A DNA stretch of 64,000 nt from Paramesorhizobium endophyticum. Its GTDB lineage: Bacteria; Pseudomonadota; Alphaproteobacteria; Rhizobiales; Rhizobiaceae. The position numbers were made by a program, and so were the translations under genes. Below are positions 43,276 to 50,488 of this stretch, piece after piece (positions within the stretch are counted from its first letter, which is position 1; the number at the start of each line of letters is the position of its first letter). Below the pieces are notes generated by a model that had not been told where the DNA came from, did not search any database, and worked only from the letters and a program-made list of their open reading frames with translations. The stretch lies in contig NZ_BMHH01000004.1 in assembly GCF_014640615.1 (NCBI RefSeq), positions 186,001 to 250,000 of the forward strand. Direction: 5' to 3'.

Positions 43276-44412
43276 TCAATTTACCGCCTGCCGCTCATAC
43301 GCCTCCAGGATCGCCTTGTTATAGGGCGCGATCGGGAAGGGTTTGCCGTTCCTGGCGAGATCATCAGGGGTGATGTCGACGAAGAGCTTGTTCCACGTCG
43401 CGTCATCGAGTTCCGCTTTCACATGCTGCGCATCGATGCCGGGATACCAGTTGAAGCGCTTGACGATGCCCTCGGCCTGCACTTTCGGGCTGGTGGCGAG
43501 CTCCACGAACTTCTCAGCCAGTTCCTTGTTGGGCGCATTGGCAGGGATCACATAATGCATCGGCTGGCCGGGCATTCCGGGGGCGGGAAGGAACAGCTTG
43601 AACTCAGGCGGCAATTGGCCGTTCGCCTGCCAGGAATAGAACATGTCGACCCAGACCGGTCCCATGGCGATCTCGCCGCGTGAGAGAAGGTCAAGCGTGC
43701 CGGCATTGCCGGGAGTGAGCGTGGCATTCTGCGTGAATTCCTTGAGGCCGGCGAAAGCCTTGTCCCACTTCTTCGTTTCGGCTTCCTCGAACGGGCCGTT
43801 CATCAGCTTGTTGGCATCGCCGTCGCCGAAGGCATAAATCCAGCCCATGACGAAGCTGACGCCGGACGCGCCGCCCTTGATGCCATTGTAGCCGAACTGC
43901 TTGGGGTTGGCCTTTGCCCATTCTGCCAGTCCCGCATAGCTCTTGGGCGGGTTCGGAACGAGAGCCGGGTTATAGGCAATTGCCGTCTGGCTGTTGAACA
44001 TCGGCATGACATAGCCGCGTACATCCGCGCCCAGCGCCTTGTCGGCATTGGCCCGCGTTACCAGCTTGCCAGTGGAAATACGGTCGCGATAGGCCTCCAG
44101 GTCGCCACCCTCGACCATCGGGCCGACGAACTTCTCATGCGCGACGGCAACGTCCGTATCCCAGACCTTGGCGGCAGCCTGCTTCTGCGCCTGGAAGCGC
44201 TCGACGATCTTCTGCGAGCCCGCATCGCCCGGGCCGGTGCCGACGACGCGCACGGTGTTGCCGGGGTTCTGCTTTTCGAAAAGCGGCCCGAGATAATTGT
44301 TGACGTAGTCGACCATGTTCTGATCGCCCGCGGTCATAATGGTGAGTTCCGCCGCGCCGGCGGGCGAAGCCGCGAGGCTGAGGGCGAGTGTTGCCTGAAG
44401 GAGTGACTTCAT
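43276..44412 (-). CDS. ABC transporter substrate-binding protein of the phosphodiester-type importer
   Basis: A 378-residue periplasmic protein with a Sec signal peptide (cleavage after SPAGAA, residue about 20). The mature start is ELTIMTAGDQNMVDYVNNYLGPLFEKQNPGNTVRVVGTGPGDAGSQKIVERFQ, then AKVWDTDVAVAHEKFVGPMVEGG and FNSQTAIAYNPALVPNPPKSYAGLAEWAKANPKQFGYNG. It resembles the iron/spermidine/aminoethylphosphonate (family 2-like, AfuA/PhnS) class. Followed by the family A repeat and then the permeases. The ATPase gene precedes it by 25 bp. Confidence 0.9.
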   Translation of the reverse strand: MKSLLQATLALSLAASPAGAAELTIMTAGDQNMVDYVNNYLGPLFEKQNPGNTVRVVGTGPGDAGSQKIVERFQAQKQAAAKVWDTDVAVAHEKFVGPMVEGGDLEAYRDRISTGKLVTRANADKALGADVRGYVMPMFNSQTAIAYNPALVPNPPKSYAGLAEWAKANPKQFGYNGIKGGASGVSFVMGWIYAFGDGDANKLMNGPFEEAETKKWDKAFAGLKEFTQNATLTPGNAGTLDLLSRGEIAMGPVWVDMFYSWQANGQLPPEFKLFLPAPGMPGQPMHYVIPANAPNKELAEKFVELATSPKVQAEGIVKRFNWYPGIDAQHVKAELDDATWNKLFVDITPDDLARNGKPFPIAPYNKAILEAYERQAVN

Positions 44413-44437
44413 CGGTTGCGTCTCCGGTTGGTGAAAA

Positions 44438-45568
44438 TCATGCGTCGGATGCTTCCAGCATTCGGGCCTTCCCGCCCGCCTGCTGGGATTGGGTGTTGAA
44501 GAGAAAGAGCCTGTCCGCGGGGATGCGTATCCGCACCGCCGCGCCGCGCTCGTAAGGAGAGGGGGCGTCGACCAGTAACGTCTGCGGCCCGACGCTCACG
44601 GAATGCCGCCAGAGCCCCCCCGGATAGCTCGCCGCCTCCACATGGCCAGTCAACTCAAGCGCGCCGGAAGGAGGTTCGCTACTTGCTTCGCCGGAAACCA
44701 ACTCCGCCGCCTCGGAACGGAAGCGCGCCTCGAACGCGCCGCTCACGAGGTTACGCCCGTAGAGTGGCAGCACGGCGCGGGCATTGCCGGGTCCGGCGTC
44801 GATCATGATCTCATCGCCGCGGATCGTGCCTGTCAGGGCGAGCATATTCTCTGCGCCCATGAAGGCGGCGACGAAGGGGGAGGCGGGGCGGTTGTAGACC
44901 TCCTGCGGCGTGCCCTGTTGCGCGATCTCTCCCGCCGCCATGATGACGATGCGGTCGGCCATCACCATCGCTTCCTCGCGGTCATGGGTGACATGCACCG
45001 CCGTAATGCCGAGCCGCTTTTGCAGCGCGGTGATGTCGTGCCGCACCTTTAGGCGAATGCGCGCGTCGAGATTGGAGAGTGGCTCATCGAGCAGCAGGAT
45101 CTGCGGGTCCACCGCCAGCGCCCGGCCAAGCGCGACGCGCTGGCGCTGCCCGCCCGAGAGCGCAGCGGGCTTGCGGCCACCGAGACCGGAAAGGCCGAGC
45201 AGTTCCTCCAGCTCGCCGACGCGGCGGGCGATGTCCGCGCGCGGCAGGCCCTTGAGCTTCAATCCATAGCCGATGTTCTGCGCCACCGTCATATGCGGCC
45301 AGAGCGCATAGGACTGGAAGACGAGCGCCATGCCGCGACGGTCGGGGGAAAGCGGCGTCACATCCTTGCCCGCCACGGCAATGCGGCCTGCAGATGGCTG
45401 CACGAAGCCGGCGATTGCGCGCAGCAGCGTGGTCTTGCCGCAGCCGGAAGAGCCCAACAGCGCCACGAACTCGCCCTTGCAGATATCGAGATTCAGCCCA
45501 CGCAGCACCTGCGTCGCGCCATAGCCGACCGCCAGATCCTTGATCTCAAGAAATGCATTTTCGCCCAT
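44438..45568 (-). CDS. ABC transporter ATP-binding protein of the phosphodiester-type importer
   Basis: A 376-residue ATPase (PotA/FbpC/PhnT-like). Walker A GSSGCGKTTLLRAIAGF, Q-loop LVFQSYALWPHMTVAQNIGYGLKLKG, signature [21 protein letters not shown], Walker [18 protein letters not shown]-loop AVHVTHDREEAMVMADRI. The C-terminal part has a TOBE domain. ATG 45568 is used, with AAAGGG upstream; a GTG start at 45583 would overlap the palindromic operator. First gene of the operon. Confidence 0.92.
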   Translation of the reverse strand: MGENAFLEIKDLAVGYGATQVLRGLNLDICKGEFVALLGSSGCGKTTLLRAIAGFVQPSAGRIAVAGKDVTPLSPDRRGMALVFQSYALWPHMTVAQNIGYGLKLKGLPRADIARRVGELEELLGLSGLGGRKPAALSGGQRQRVALGRALAVDPQILLLDEPLSNLDARIRLKVRHDITALQKRLGITAVHVTHDREEAMVMADRIVIMAAGEIAQQGTPQEVYNRPASPFVAAFMGAENMLALTGTIRGDEIMIDAGPGNARAVLPLYGRNLVSGAFEARFRSEAAELVSGEASSEPPSGALELTGHVEAASYPGGLWRHSVSVGPQTLLVDAPSPYERGAAVRIRIPADRLFLFNTQSQQAGGKARMLEASDA

Positions 45569-45577
45569 TTTCACCCT

Positions 45578-45593
45578 TTGCACAGCTGTGCAA
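45578..45593. promoter_or_regulatory. Perfect 16-bp palindromic operator at the head of the phosphodiester operon
   Basis: TTGCACAGCTGTGCAA has full dyad symmetry and ends 10 bp upstream of the ATPase ATG. Its length fits a LacI-family operator, and the operon encodes a LacI regulator, so it is the best candidate site. The centre is AGCT rather than the more usual CG. Confidence 0.6.
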
Positions 45594-45735
45594 CGAAGGG
45601 CGGAAGATGCCCCTCAGCGGGTGGAGCTATAATGGGCGTTCATAACGGGGAGATGACGAAATGCACATCGCTCCGCCCAACTTTGCCACCAATTGGGGAG
45701 CGGGCGTCATTGCGCTTTTCGGTTCCTCCTGCGCC

Positions 45736-45786
45736 CACCCCCCTCTGCCCTGCCGGGCAGAGGGGGGTGTCACGCCAGCGTTTCAA
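45736..45786. repeat. Truncated family A repeat
   Basis: CACCCCCCTCTGCCC (45736-45750) and its perfect reverse complement (45755-45769) are joined by four bases. It is the outer ends of a family A element with the interior deleted, most simply between two GGGCA motifs present in full copies. Right of it CACGCCAGCGTTTCAA is the inverse of 43048-43061 next to copy 2. It lies just behind the methyltransferase stop and may work as its terminator stem. Confidence 0.75.
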
Positions 45787-45795
45787 AAGAAGGCT

Positions 45796-46599
45796 CTACA
45801 ACACCTTCCTCGCCCGAATCGCATACCGATGCTGCACATCCCGGGCCAGCCCCTTCCAGAACCCCATCTGCTTTCCTTGCGCGCGGTGGATCTGCCGCAA
45901 ATTCGTGTCGATGATCACATCCTGAAACCCCGCTTTCCGCAGCAGTTCCGCGACGGCTTCGGCCCGTGCGCCGCCGGAAAAATGCACCCGCGAGAGAATG
46001 CTCCGGTGGGTCGCGATCTGTCCCGGGGACAGTTTCACCGGCTCGGGCCGGGTTAATCCCAGACGCTGCGACAGCGCCGCGAATTTCTGGAGGAGCCGCT
46101 CAAGAGGACGCGAATTAACAAAATCGCCATCGACGATGAGCACGGAACCGCCCGGCTTCAGCACACGCAGCCATTCACGAAATGCGGCTTCGGGGTCGAT
46201 CAGCGTCCAGACGAGATGGCGGTTGGTAATGACGTCGTAATGATCGTCCGGCTCCAGCGTATTCTCCGCATCCCCCATCCGGAACGCGATGTCGCGGCCC
46301 TGCGCTTTCGCCTTGGCGCGGGCGAGGTCGAGCATCGGCTCGGCCCAGTCCATACCGGTTACGCGGAAGCCCAGATCATCCAGCAGGCAGGAGACGACAC
46401 CCGTGCCGCTGGCAAGGTCCAGCGCGGTGCCCGTACCTTCGCCCAGATGCTTGACGATGAGCCGATGCCAGGCGGCGCGTTCGTCCTCGGAAAAGATGCC
46501 GTGGCCGGGAGACTGGTCGAAACTTGCCGCGCGCTCCGACCAATAGGCCTTGATCTCCTCACGCAGGCTGAAATTCGATCCGTTTACGGCTCCGTCCAT
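45796..46599 (-). CDS. Class I SAM-dependent methyltransferase
   Basis: A 267-residue methyltransferase. Motif I is GTALDLASGTGVVSCLLDDLGFRVTGMDWAEPMLDLARAKAK (about residues 57-97), with the acidic end of strand 2, then motif II RMGDAENTLEPDDHYDVITNRHLVWTLIDPEAAFREWLRVLKPGGSVLIVDGDFV. The start at ATG 46599 is chosen since the family N-terminal sequence (SLREEIKAYWSERAASFDQSPGHG) follows; the frame stays open upstream to 46845. Substrate unknown. It is divergent from a siderophore-type ABC transporter across an Irr-like box, so it may modify a siderophore or be iron-controlled. Confidence 0.85.
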   Translation of the reverse strand: MDGAVNGSNFSLREEIKAYWSERAASFDQSPGHGIFSEDERAAWHRLIVKHLGEGTGTALDLASGTGVVSCLLDDLGFRVTGMDWAEPMLDLARAKAKAQGRDIAFRMGDAENTLEPDDHYDVITNRHLVWTLIDPEAAFREWLRVLKPGGSVLIVDGDFVNSRPLERLLQKFAALSQRLGLTRPEPVKLSPGQIATHRSILSRVHFSGGARAEAVAELLRKAGFQDVIIDTNLRQIHRAQGKQMGFWKGLARDVQHRYAIRARKVL

Positions 46600-46621
46600 G
46601 GAAAATATCCCCACGCATTCG

Positions 46622-46638
46622 ATTGGAAGCGTTCTAAA
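46622..46638. promoter_or_regulatory. Irr (ICE-box)-like site between methyltransferase and iron ABC genes
   Basis: ATTGGAA-GCG-TTCTAAA resembles the alphaproteobacterial Irr motif TTTAGAA-N3-TTCTAAA: right half exact, left half 5 of 7. It lies in the divergent promoter region of an iron uptake operon, which supports it. Confidence 0.4.
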
Positions 46639-46705
46639 AGATAATTGTTGACCTTGAAAGTAAGGAAATAATAGTAAACCGCAGTTTTCCACGGGGTGAC
46701 GAATA

Positions 46706-47845
46706 ATGCGGTTTCTTGGCAAAATGGCCTTCGCGACAACGGTATGGTCCGCCGTTCTTTCGGGCGCAGCGCTGGCGGAAAAGATTTCGATCAAGGATAT
46801 CGCCGGGCGTGATGTTGAGGTCAATGTTCCCGTCAAGAACGTCATTCTCGGCGAGGGCCGCCAGGTCTATTTCACCGCCATTCTCGACCGCGACAATCCG
46901 TTCCAGCGCGTTGTCGGCTGGCGCGACGACCTGCCGAAGGCCGATCCGGAAACCTATTCCGCCTATCTCGCCAAGTTTCCGTCCATCGCCAAGCTTCCGA
47001 CCTTCGGCGGCATGAAGGAGGGGACCTTCGATGTCGAGCAGGCGGTGTCGCTCAAGCCCGACGCCATCATCATGAACATCGACGCCAAGACGGCGACCGA
47101 GGAGGCGGGCTTTGTCGACAAGCTTGCCAAGGTCGGTATTCCAGTCATCTACATCGATTTCCGCGAGAAGCCGATGGAACACACGGAAGCGAGCGTGCGC
47201 ATCATCGGCAAGCTGTTCGGGAAGGAAGACAAGGCCGAGGAATTCGTGAAGTTCCGCGCTGAGAACATCGCCAAGGTCACCGATGTGCTGGCGAAGGCCA
47301 ATCCGCCGAAGCCGCTGGTCTTCATCGAACGCGCCGGCGGCTATTCGGACGATTGCTGCATGTCCTTCGGCGACGAGAATTTCGGCAAGATGGTCGAAAT
47401 CGCGGGCGGCAGAAACTTGGCGAAGGGCATCATTCCCGGCACGTTCGGCGCCGTCAATCCGGAGCAGGTGATCGCCTCCAACCCGGACCAGATCATCATC
47501 ACCGGCGGCAATTGGGAAGGCTATGTGCCCGGTGGCAAGTGGGTCGGCGTCGGCTATGGCGCGGATGAGAAGCTTGCCAGGCAGAAGCTCGAAGCGCTTA
47601 CCAAGCGCCCGGCCTTCACGGGTGTCAAGGCGGTCAACGACGGCAATGTCCACGCCATCTGGCACCAGTTCTACAACAATCCCTACCAATTCGTGGCCAT
47701 TCAGGAGATTGCAAAATGGCTGCATCCGGACCTCTTCGCCGATCTCGATCCAGTGGCGACATTCAAGGAATTGCATGAGCGCTTCTTGCCGCTGGAATAC
47801 AAGTCCGGCTATTTCGTCTCGCTGAAAGACGGGCAGCAGCGCTGA
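46706..47845 (+). CDS. Iron-siderophore ABC transporter substrate-binding protein
   Basis: A 379-residue periplasmic protein of the FepB/BtuF class. Signal peptide at residues 1-24 (cleavage near GAALA-E). Two lobes joined by a long helix are seen: VEVNVPVKNVILGEGRQVYFTAIL, EGTFDVEQAVSLKPDAIIMNIDAKTATEEAGFVDKLAKVGIPVIYIDFREKP, then KPLVFIERAGGYSDDCCMSFGDENFGKMVEIAGGRN and VNPEQVIASNPDQIIITGGNW. Such proteins bind ferric siderophores or haem. Its stop abuts the permease start. No TonB receptor gene is in the window. Confidence 0.88.
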   Translation: MRFLGKMAFATTVWSAVLSGAALAEKISIKDIAGRDVEVNVPVKNVILGEGRQVYFTAILDRDNPFQRVVGWRDDLPKADPETYSAYLAKFPSIAKLPTFGGMKEGTFDVEQAVSLKPDAIIMNIDAKTATEEAGFVDKLAKVGIPVIYIDFREKPMEHTEASVRIIGKLFGKEDKAEEFVKFRAENIAKVTDVLAKANPPKPLVFIERAGGYSDDCCMSFGDENFGKMVEIAGGRNLAKGIIPGTFGAVNPEQVIASNPDQIIITGGNWEGYVPGGKWVGVGYGADEKLARQKLEALTKRPAFTGVKAVNDGNVHAIWHQFYNNPYQFVAIQEIAKWLHPDLFADLDPVATFKELHERFLPLEYKSGYFVSLKDGQQR

Positions 47846-48912
47846 TGGTTGCGGCGACCGACAATAGCGGGCTCCGGGCCGCCCGCGATATCTACCGCGC
47901 GCTGGTTTTCCGGCGTGCAATCCTCATTGCTGTGCTGGTGGGCGGGCTTGCATTAAGCGTTGCGGTCGATATGGCGCTGGGACCCGCGAACTATCCGCTT
48001 GCCGACGTCCTCACCGCCTTGTTCCAGCCGGACACGGTCAGCGACCAACTGCGCGTGGTGATCTGGGATATCCGCATGCCTATCGCCCTGATGGCGGTAA
48101 CCGTCGGCGCCTCGCTTTCGGTCGCGGGCGCGCAGATGCAAACGATTCTCGCCAACCCGCTCGCCAGCCCCTTCACGCTCGGCATTTCCGCCGCCGCGGG
48201 CTTCGGCGCGGCGTTGGCGCTCGTCGTCGGCGTTGCCGTTTTCCCGGTGGCGCTCGACTACATGGTGCCGATCAACGCCTTCCTGATGGCGATGGTTGCG
48301 GCGCTGTTTATCCATTTCGCCTCGACCATGCGCGGCGTGACGGTCGAAACCATCGTGCTGCTTGGCATCGCGCTGGTCTTCACCTTCAACGCGCTCTTGT
48401 CTCTGCTGGAATATCTCGCCTCGGAGCAGGCGCTTGCAGCGGTGGTGTTCTGGACGATGGGCAGCCTCACCAAGGCGACCTGGCCCAAGGTCGGGGTCAC
48501 GGCGGTGACATTGGCGCTCACCGTGCCATTTTTCGCCCGCCGCGCCTGGGCACTGACGGCGCTGCGGCTCGGCGACGACAAGGCCGCGAGCTTCGGCATC
48601 AATGTGCGCTATCTGCGGCTGGAAACCATGTTGCTTGTCAGCCTGCTGGCAGCGATCCCGGTATCGTTCGTCGGCACCATCGGCTTTGTCGGCCTGGTCG
48701 GGCCACATATCGCGCGGATGCTGGTGGGCGAGGACCAGCGCTTCTTCCTGCCCGCCTCGGTGTTGACGGGAGCGTTGCTGCTGTCGGTCACGTCGGTGGC
48801 GAGCAAGACTCTCATCCCGGGCGCGGTGCTGCCCATTGGCGTCATGACGGCGCTGGTCGGCGTGCCGTTCTTCTTCGTCCTCATCTTCACGCATCGGAAA
48901 CGGTCATGGTAA
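47845..48912 (+). CDS. Iron-siderophore ABC transporter permease (FecCD family)
   Basis: A 355-residue permease of the BtuC/FecCD type with about 10 helices. The family signature includes IRMPIALMAVTVGASLSVAGAQMQTILANPLASPFTLGISAAAGFGAALALVVG, and the C-terminal SFVGTIGFVGLVGPHIARMLVGEDQRFFLPASVLTGALLLSVTSVASKTLIPGAVLPIGVMTALVGVPFFFVLI. A single permease gene suggests a homodimer. Its start overlaps the last base of the binding-protein gene, and its stop overlaps the ATPase start by seven bases. Confidence 0.92.
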   Translation: MVAATDNSGLRAARDIYRALVFRRAILIAVLVGGLALSVAVDMALGPANYPLADVLTALFQPDTVSDQLRVVIWDIRMPIALMAVTVGASLSVAGAQMQTILANPLASPFTLGISAAAGFGAALALVVGVAVFPVALDYMVPINAFLMAMVAALFIHFASTMRGVTVETIVLLGIALVFTFNALLSLLEYLASEQALAAVVFWTMGSLTKATWPKVGVTAVTLALTVPFFARRAWALTALRLGDDKAASFGINVRYLRLETMLLVSLLAAIPVSFVGTIGFVGLVGPHIARMLVGEDQRFFLPASVLTGALLLSVTSVASKTLIPGAVLPIGVMTALVGVPFFFVLIFTHRKRSW

Positions 48913-49661
48913 GCATCGCCCTCGAGCGGCTCGGCGCAAAATACGGCAAGGAGACCGTGCTGGCCGATGTGACGACCGACGTTCTCAAGGGCGGCAGCAT
49001 GACCGCCGTCATCGGCCCCAATGCCGCGGGCAAGTCGACGCTGTTCAAGCGCATTGCCGGCCTCATAACGGGGCCGGGGCTGGTGCATCTGTCGCACACG
49101 GCGAAGGGACCGAAAAGCATCTGCTACATGCCGCAGGACACCGGCGCGAATGCCGTGCTCACGGTCTACGAATCCGTTCTCCTTGCCGCCAAGCAGGGAT
49201 CGGGGTTGAAGGTGCATGACAGCGAACTGCGCGAGATCGACCGCATCCTCGCCGCGCTTCGGATAGAGGCGCTTGCCTTCAGGAGCCTCGGCGAATTGTC
49301 AGGCGGCCAGCGCCAGCTCGTCTCCATCGCGCAGGCGCTGGTGCGCAATCCGGAAGTGCTGCTGATGGATGAGCCAACCTCGGCGCTCGATCTGTTCCGG
49401 CAGGTGGAAGTGCTCAGCTTCATGCGCGAGCTGTCGTCCCGTTCCGGCATGGCGGTGCTGATCGCGCTCCACGACCTCAACCACGCGCTGCGCTATTGCG
49501 AGCAGACCATCGTGATCGCTAATGGCGCAATGGTCGCCAGCGGCCCGACGGAGGAGGTGATAACGGAGCGTCTGCTGCGCGAAGTCTACCGTGTCAACGC
49601 CCGCATCGAAGCCTGCTCGAAGGGCCGGCCGGTGGTGATTATCGACGAGTCGATCATATAA
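48906..49661 (+). CDS. Iron-siderophore ABC transporter ATP-binding protein (FepC type)
   Basis: A 251-residue ATPase. Walker A is GPNAAGKSTLFKRIAGL (an Ala for the usual Gly at one position), the signature is [43 protein letters not shown], and the H-loop is VLIALHDLNHALRYCEQTIVIANG. Last gene of the binding protein-permease-ATPase operon. The seven-base overlap with the permease gene indicates coupled translation. Confidence 0.92.
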   Translation: MVSIALERLGAKYGKETVLADVTTDVLKGGSMTAVIGPNAAGKSTLFKRIAGLITGPGLVHLSHTAKGPKSICYMPQDTGANAVLTVYESVLLAAKQGSGLKVHDSELREIDRILAALRIEALAFRSLGELSGGQRQLVSIAQALVRNPEVLLMDEPTSALDLFRQVEVLSFMRELSSRSGMAVLIALHDLNHALRYCEQTIVIANGAMVASGPTEEVITERLLREVYRVNARIEACSKGRPVVIIDESII

Positions 49662-49668
49662 ATGCCGG

Positions 49669-49941
49669 TCAATCCTGCGTGAGAACATCCTTATCCATTT
49701 TCAAAATAACGAGTCCAGACCGGTAAATCGCGTCGAGCCTGCGCTCGACCAGATGGTATAATCCCCCGGTTGCGGTTTCGATTTCGGCTTCCGTAAAGCC
49801 TAAAGTCGTCAATGCCATAAAAAACTGCAAATAAGTGCTGTCGACAACGCCGCGTCTCTTTTTTGGGAAATCTGCTAGAAAGGGAAGATTATCGCTCCAT
49901 TGGTCGACTATACTGCATATTTGCTTATACGTTGCTGACAT
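49669..49941 (-). CDS. Small protein of unknown function
   Basis: A 90-residue acidic to neutral protein that I do not recognise (MSATYKQICSIVDQWSDNLPFL... LTTLGFTEAEIETATGGLYHLVERRLDAIYRSGLVILKMDKDVLTQD). No signal peptide or membrane helix. The surrounding DNA (49940-50070) is unusually AT-rich for the window, which together with its isolation hints at acquired sequence. It converges with the iron ATPase gene (7-bp gap). Confidence 0.5.
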   Translation of the reverse strand: MSATYKQICSIVDQWSDNLPFLADFPKKRRGVVDSTYLQFFMALTTLGFTEAEIETATGGLYHLVERRLDAIYRSGLVILKMDKDVLTQD

Positions 49942-50488
49942 TTTACAACTCCATTTCCGGGGAAACTACAAATCAATACTTAGTTTGGCTAGTGCTTACT
50001 GTTTATTTTAACTAAACTACAAAGTGTTATCATAGCAGAGATTGTCCTCTTAGGTTGAAAATTGTATAGTTAGAGCGCCCTCAAAGCCCACAGGGCTGCG
50101 GGGTAGCTGACCCCATGCCCGTCCCGCGAAGCCGTGCGTGGGGTCAGTTCTTGCGGGCTTGTGGCTGCGCAGCAACAGTTCTGGCTGTGGATGAGCATTT
50201 TGGGCGACGGACTGCGCGGAGCCGGAAGTAGAACCATCACGCCCTATTCAATCATGAAGCGATGCGCTGCGCGCTACCTCTGGACTGGAGAGGTAATAGC
50301 TTCATCTATAATTGGAGAAAATCGGGATAAGTCGCTCATATAAAGAAGTATAATTATCAGCAGTACTATTATTAAACCATCAATTGAACGTGAAATATAT
50401 TGCCATTCTTCGTTTCGGTTACACATCCTGTTCAGGCGAGGCGACGCAATTCAACATCAAATGCCGCCAGCCAATTCTCGGGAGAATC
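49942..50488. other. Long intergenic region upstream of poxB with an inverted repeat
   Basis: 547 bp without a supported gene. 49942-50075 is AT-rich. An inverted repeat CTGACCCCA (50107-50115)/TGGGGTCAG (50139-50147) with a 23-base interior follows, near AGCCC/GGGCT (50086-50097). A 69-codon open frame (50134-50343) has no recognisable similarity or convincing ribosome-binding site and is not called. 50344-50488 is again AT-rich and leads to the GGGAG ribosome-binding site of poxB. A structured RNA or promoter region is possible. Confidence 0.5.

Noticed and set aside
50134-50343. 69-codon plus-strand frame upstream of poxB
   Set aside because: No similarity, no good ribosome-binding site, and it overlaps the inverted repeat; described only as part of the intergenic region.
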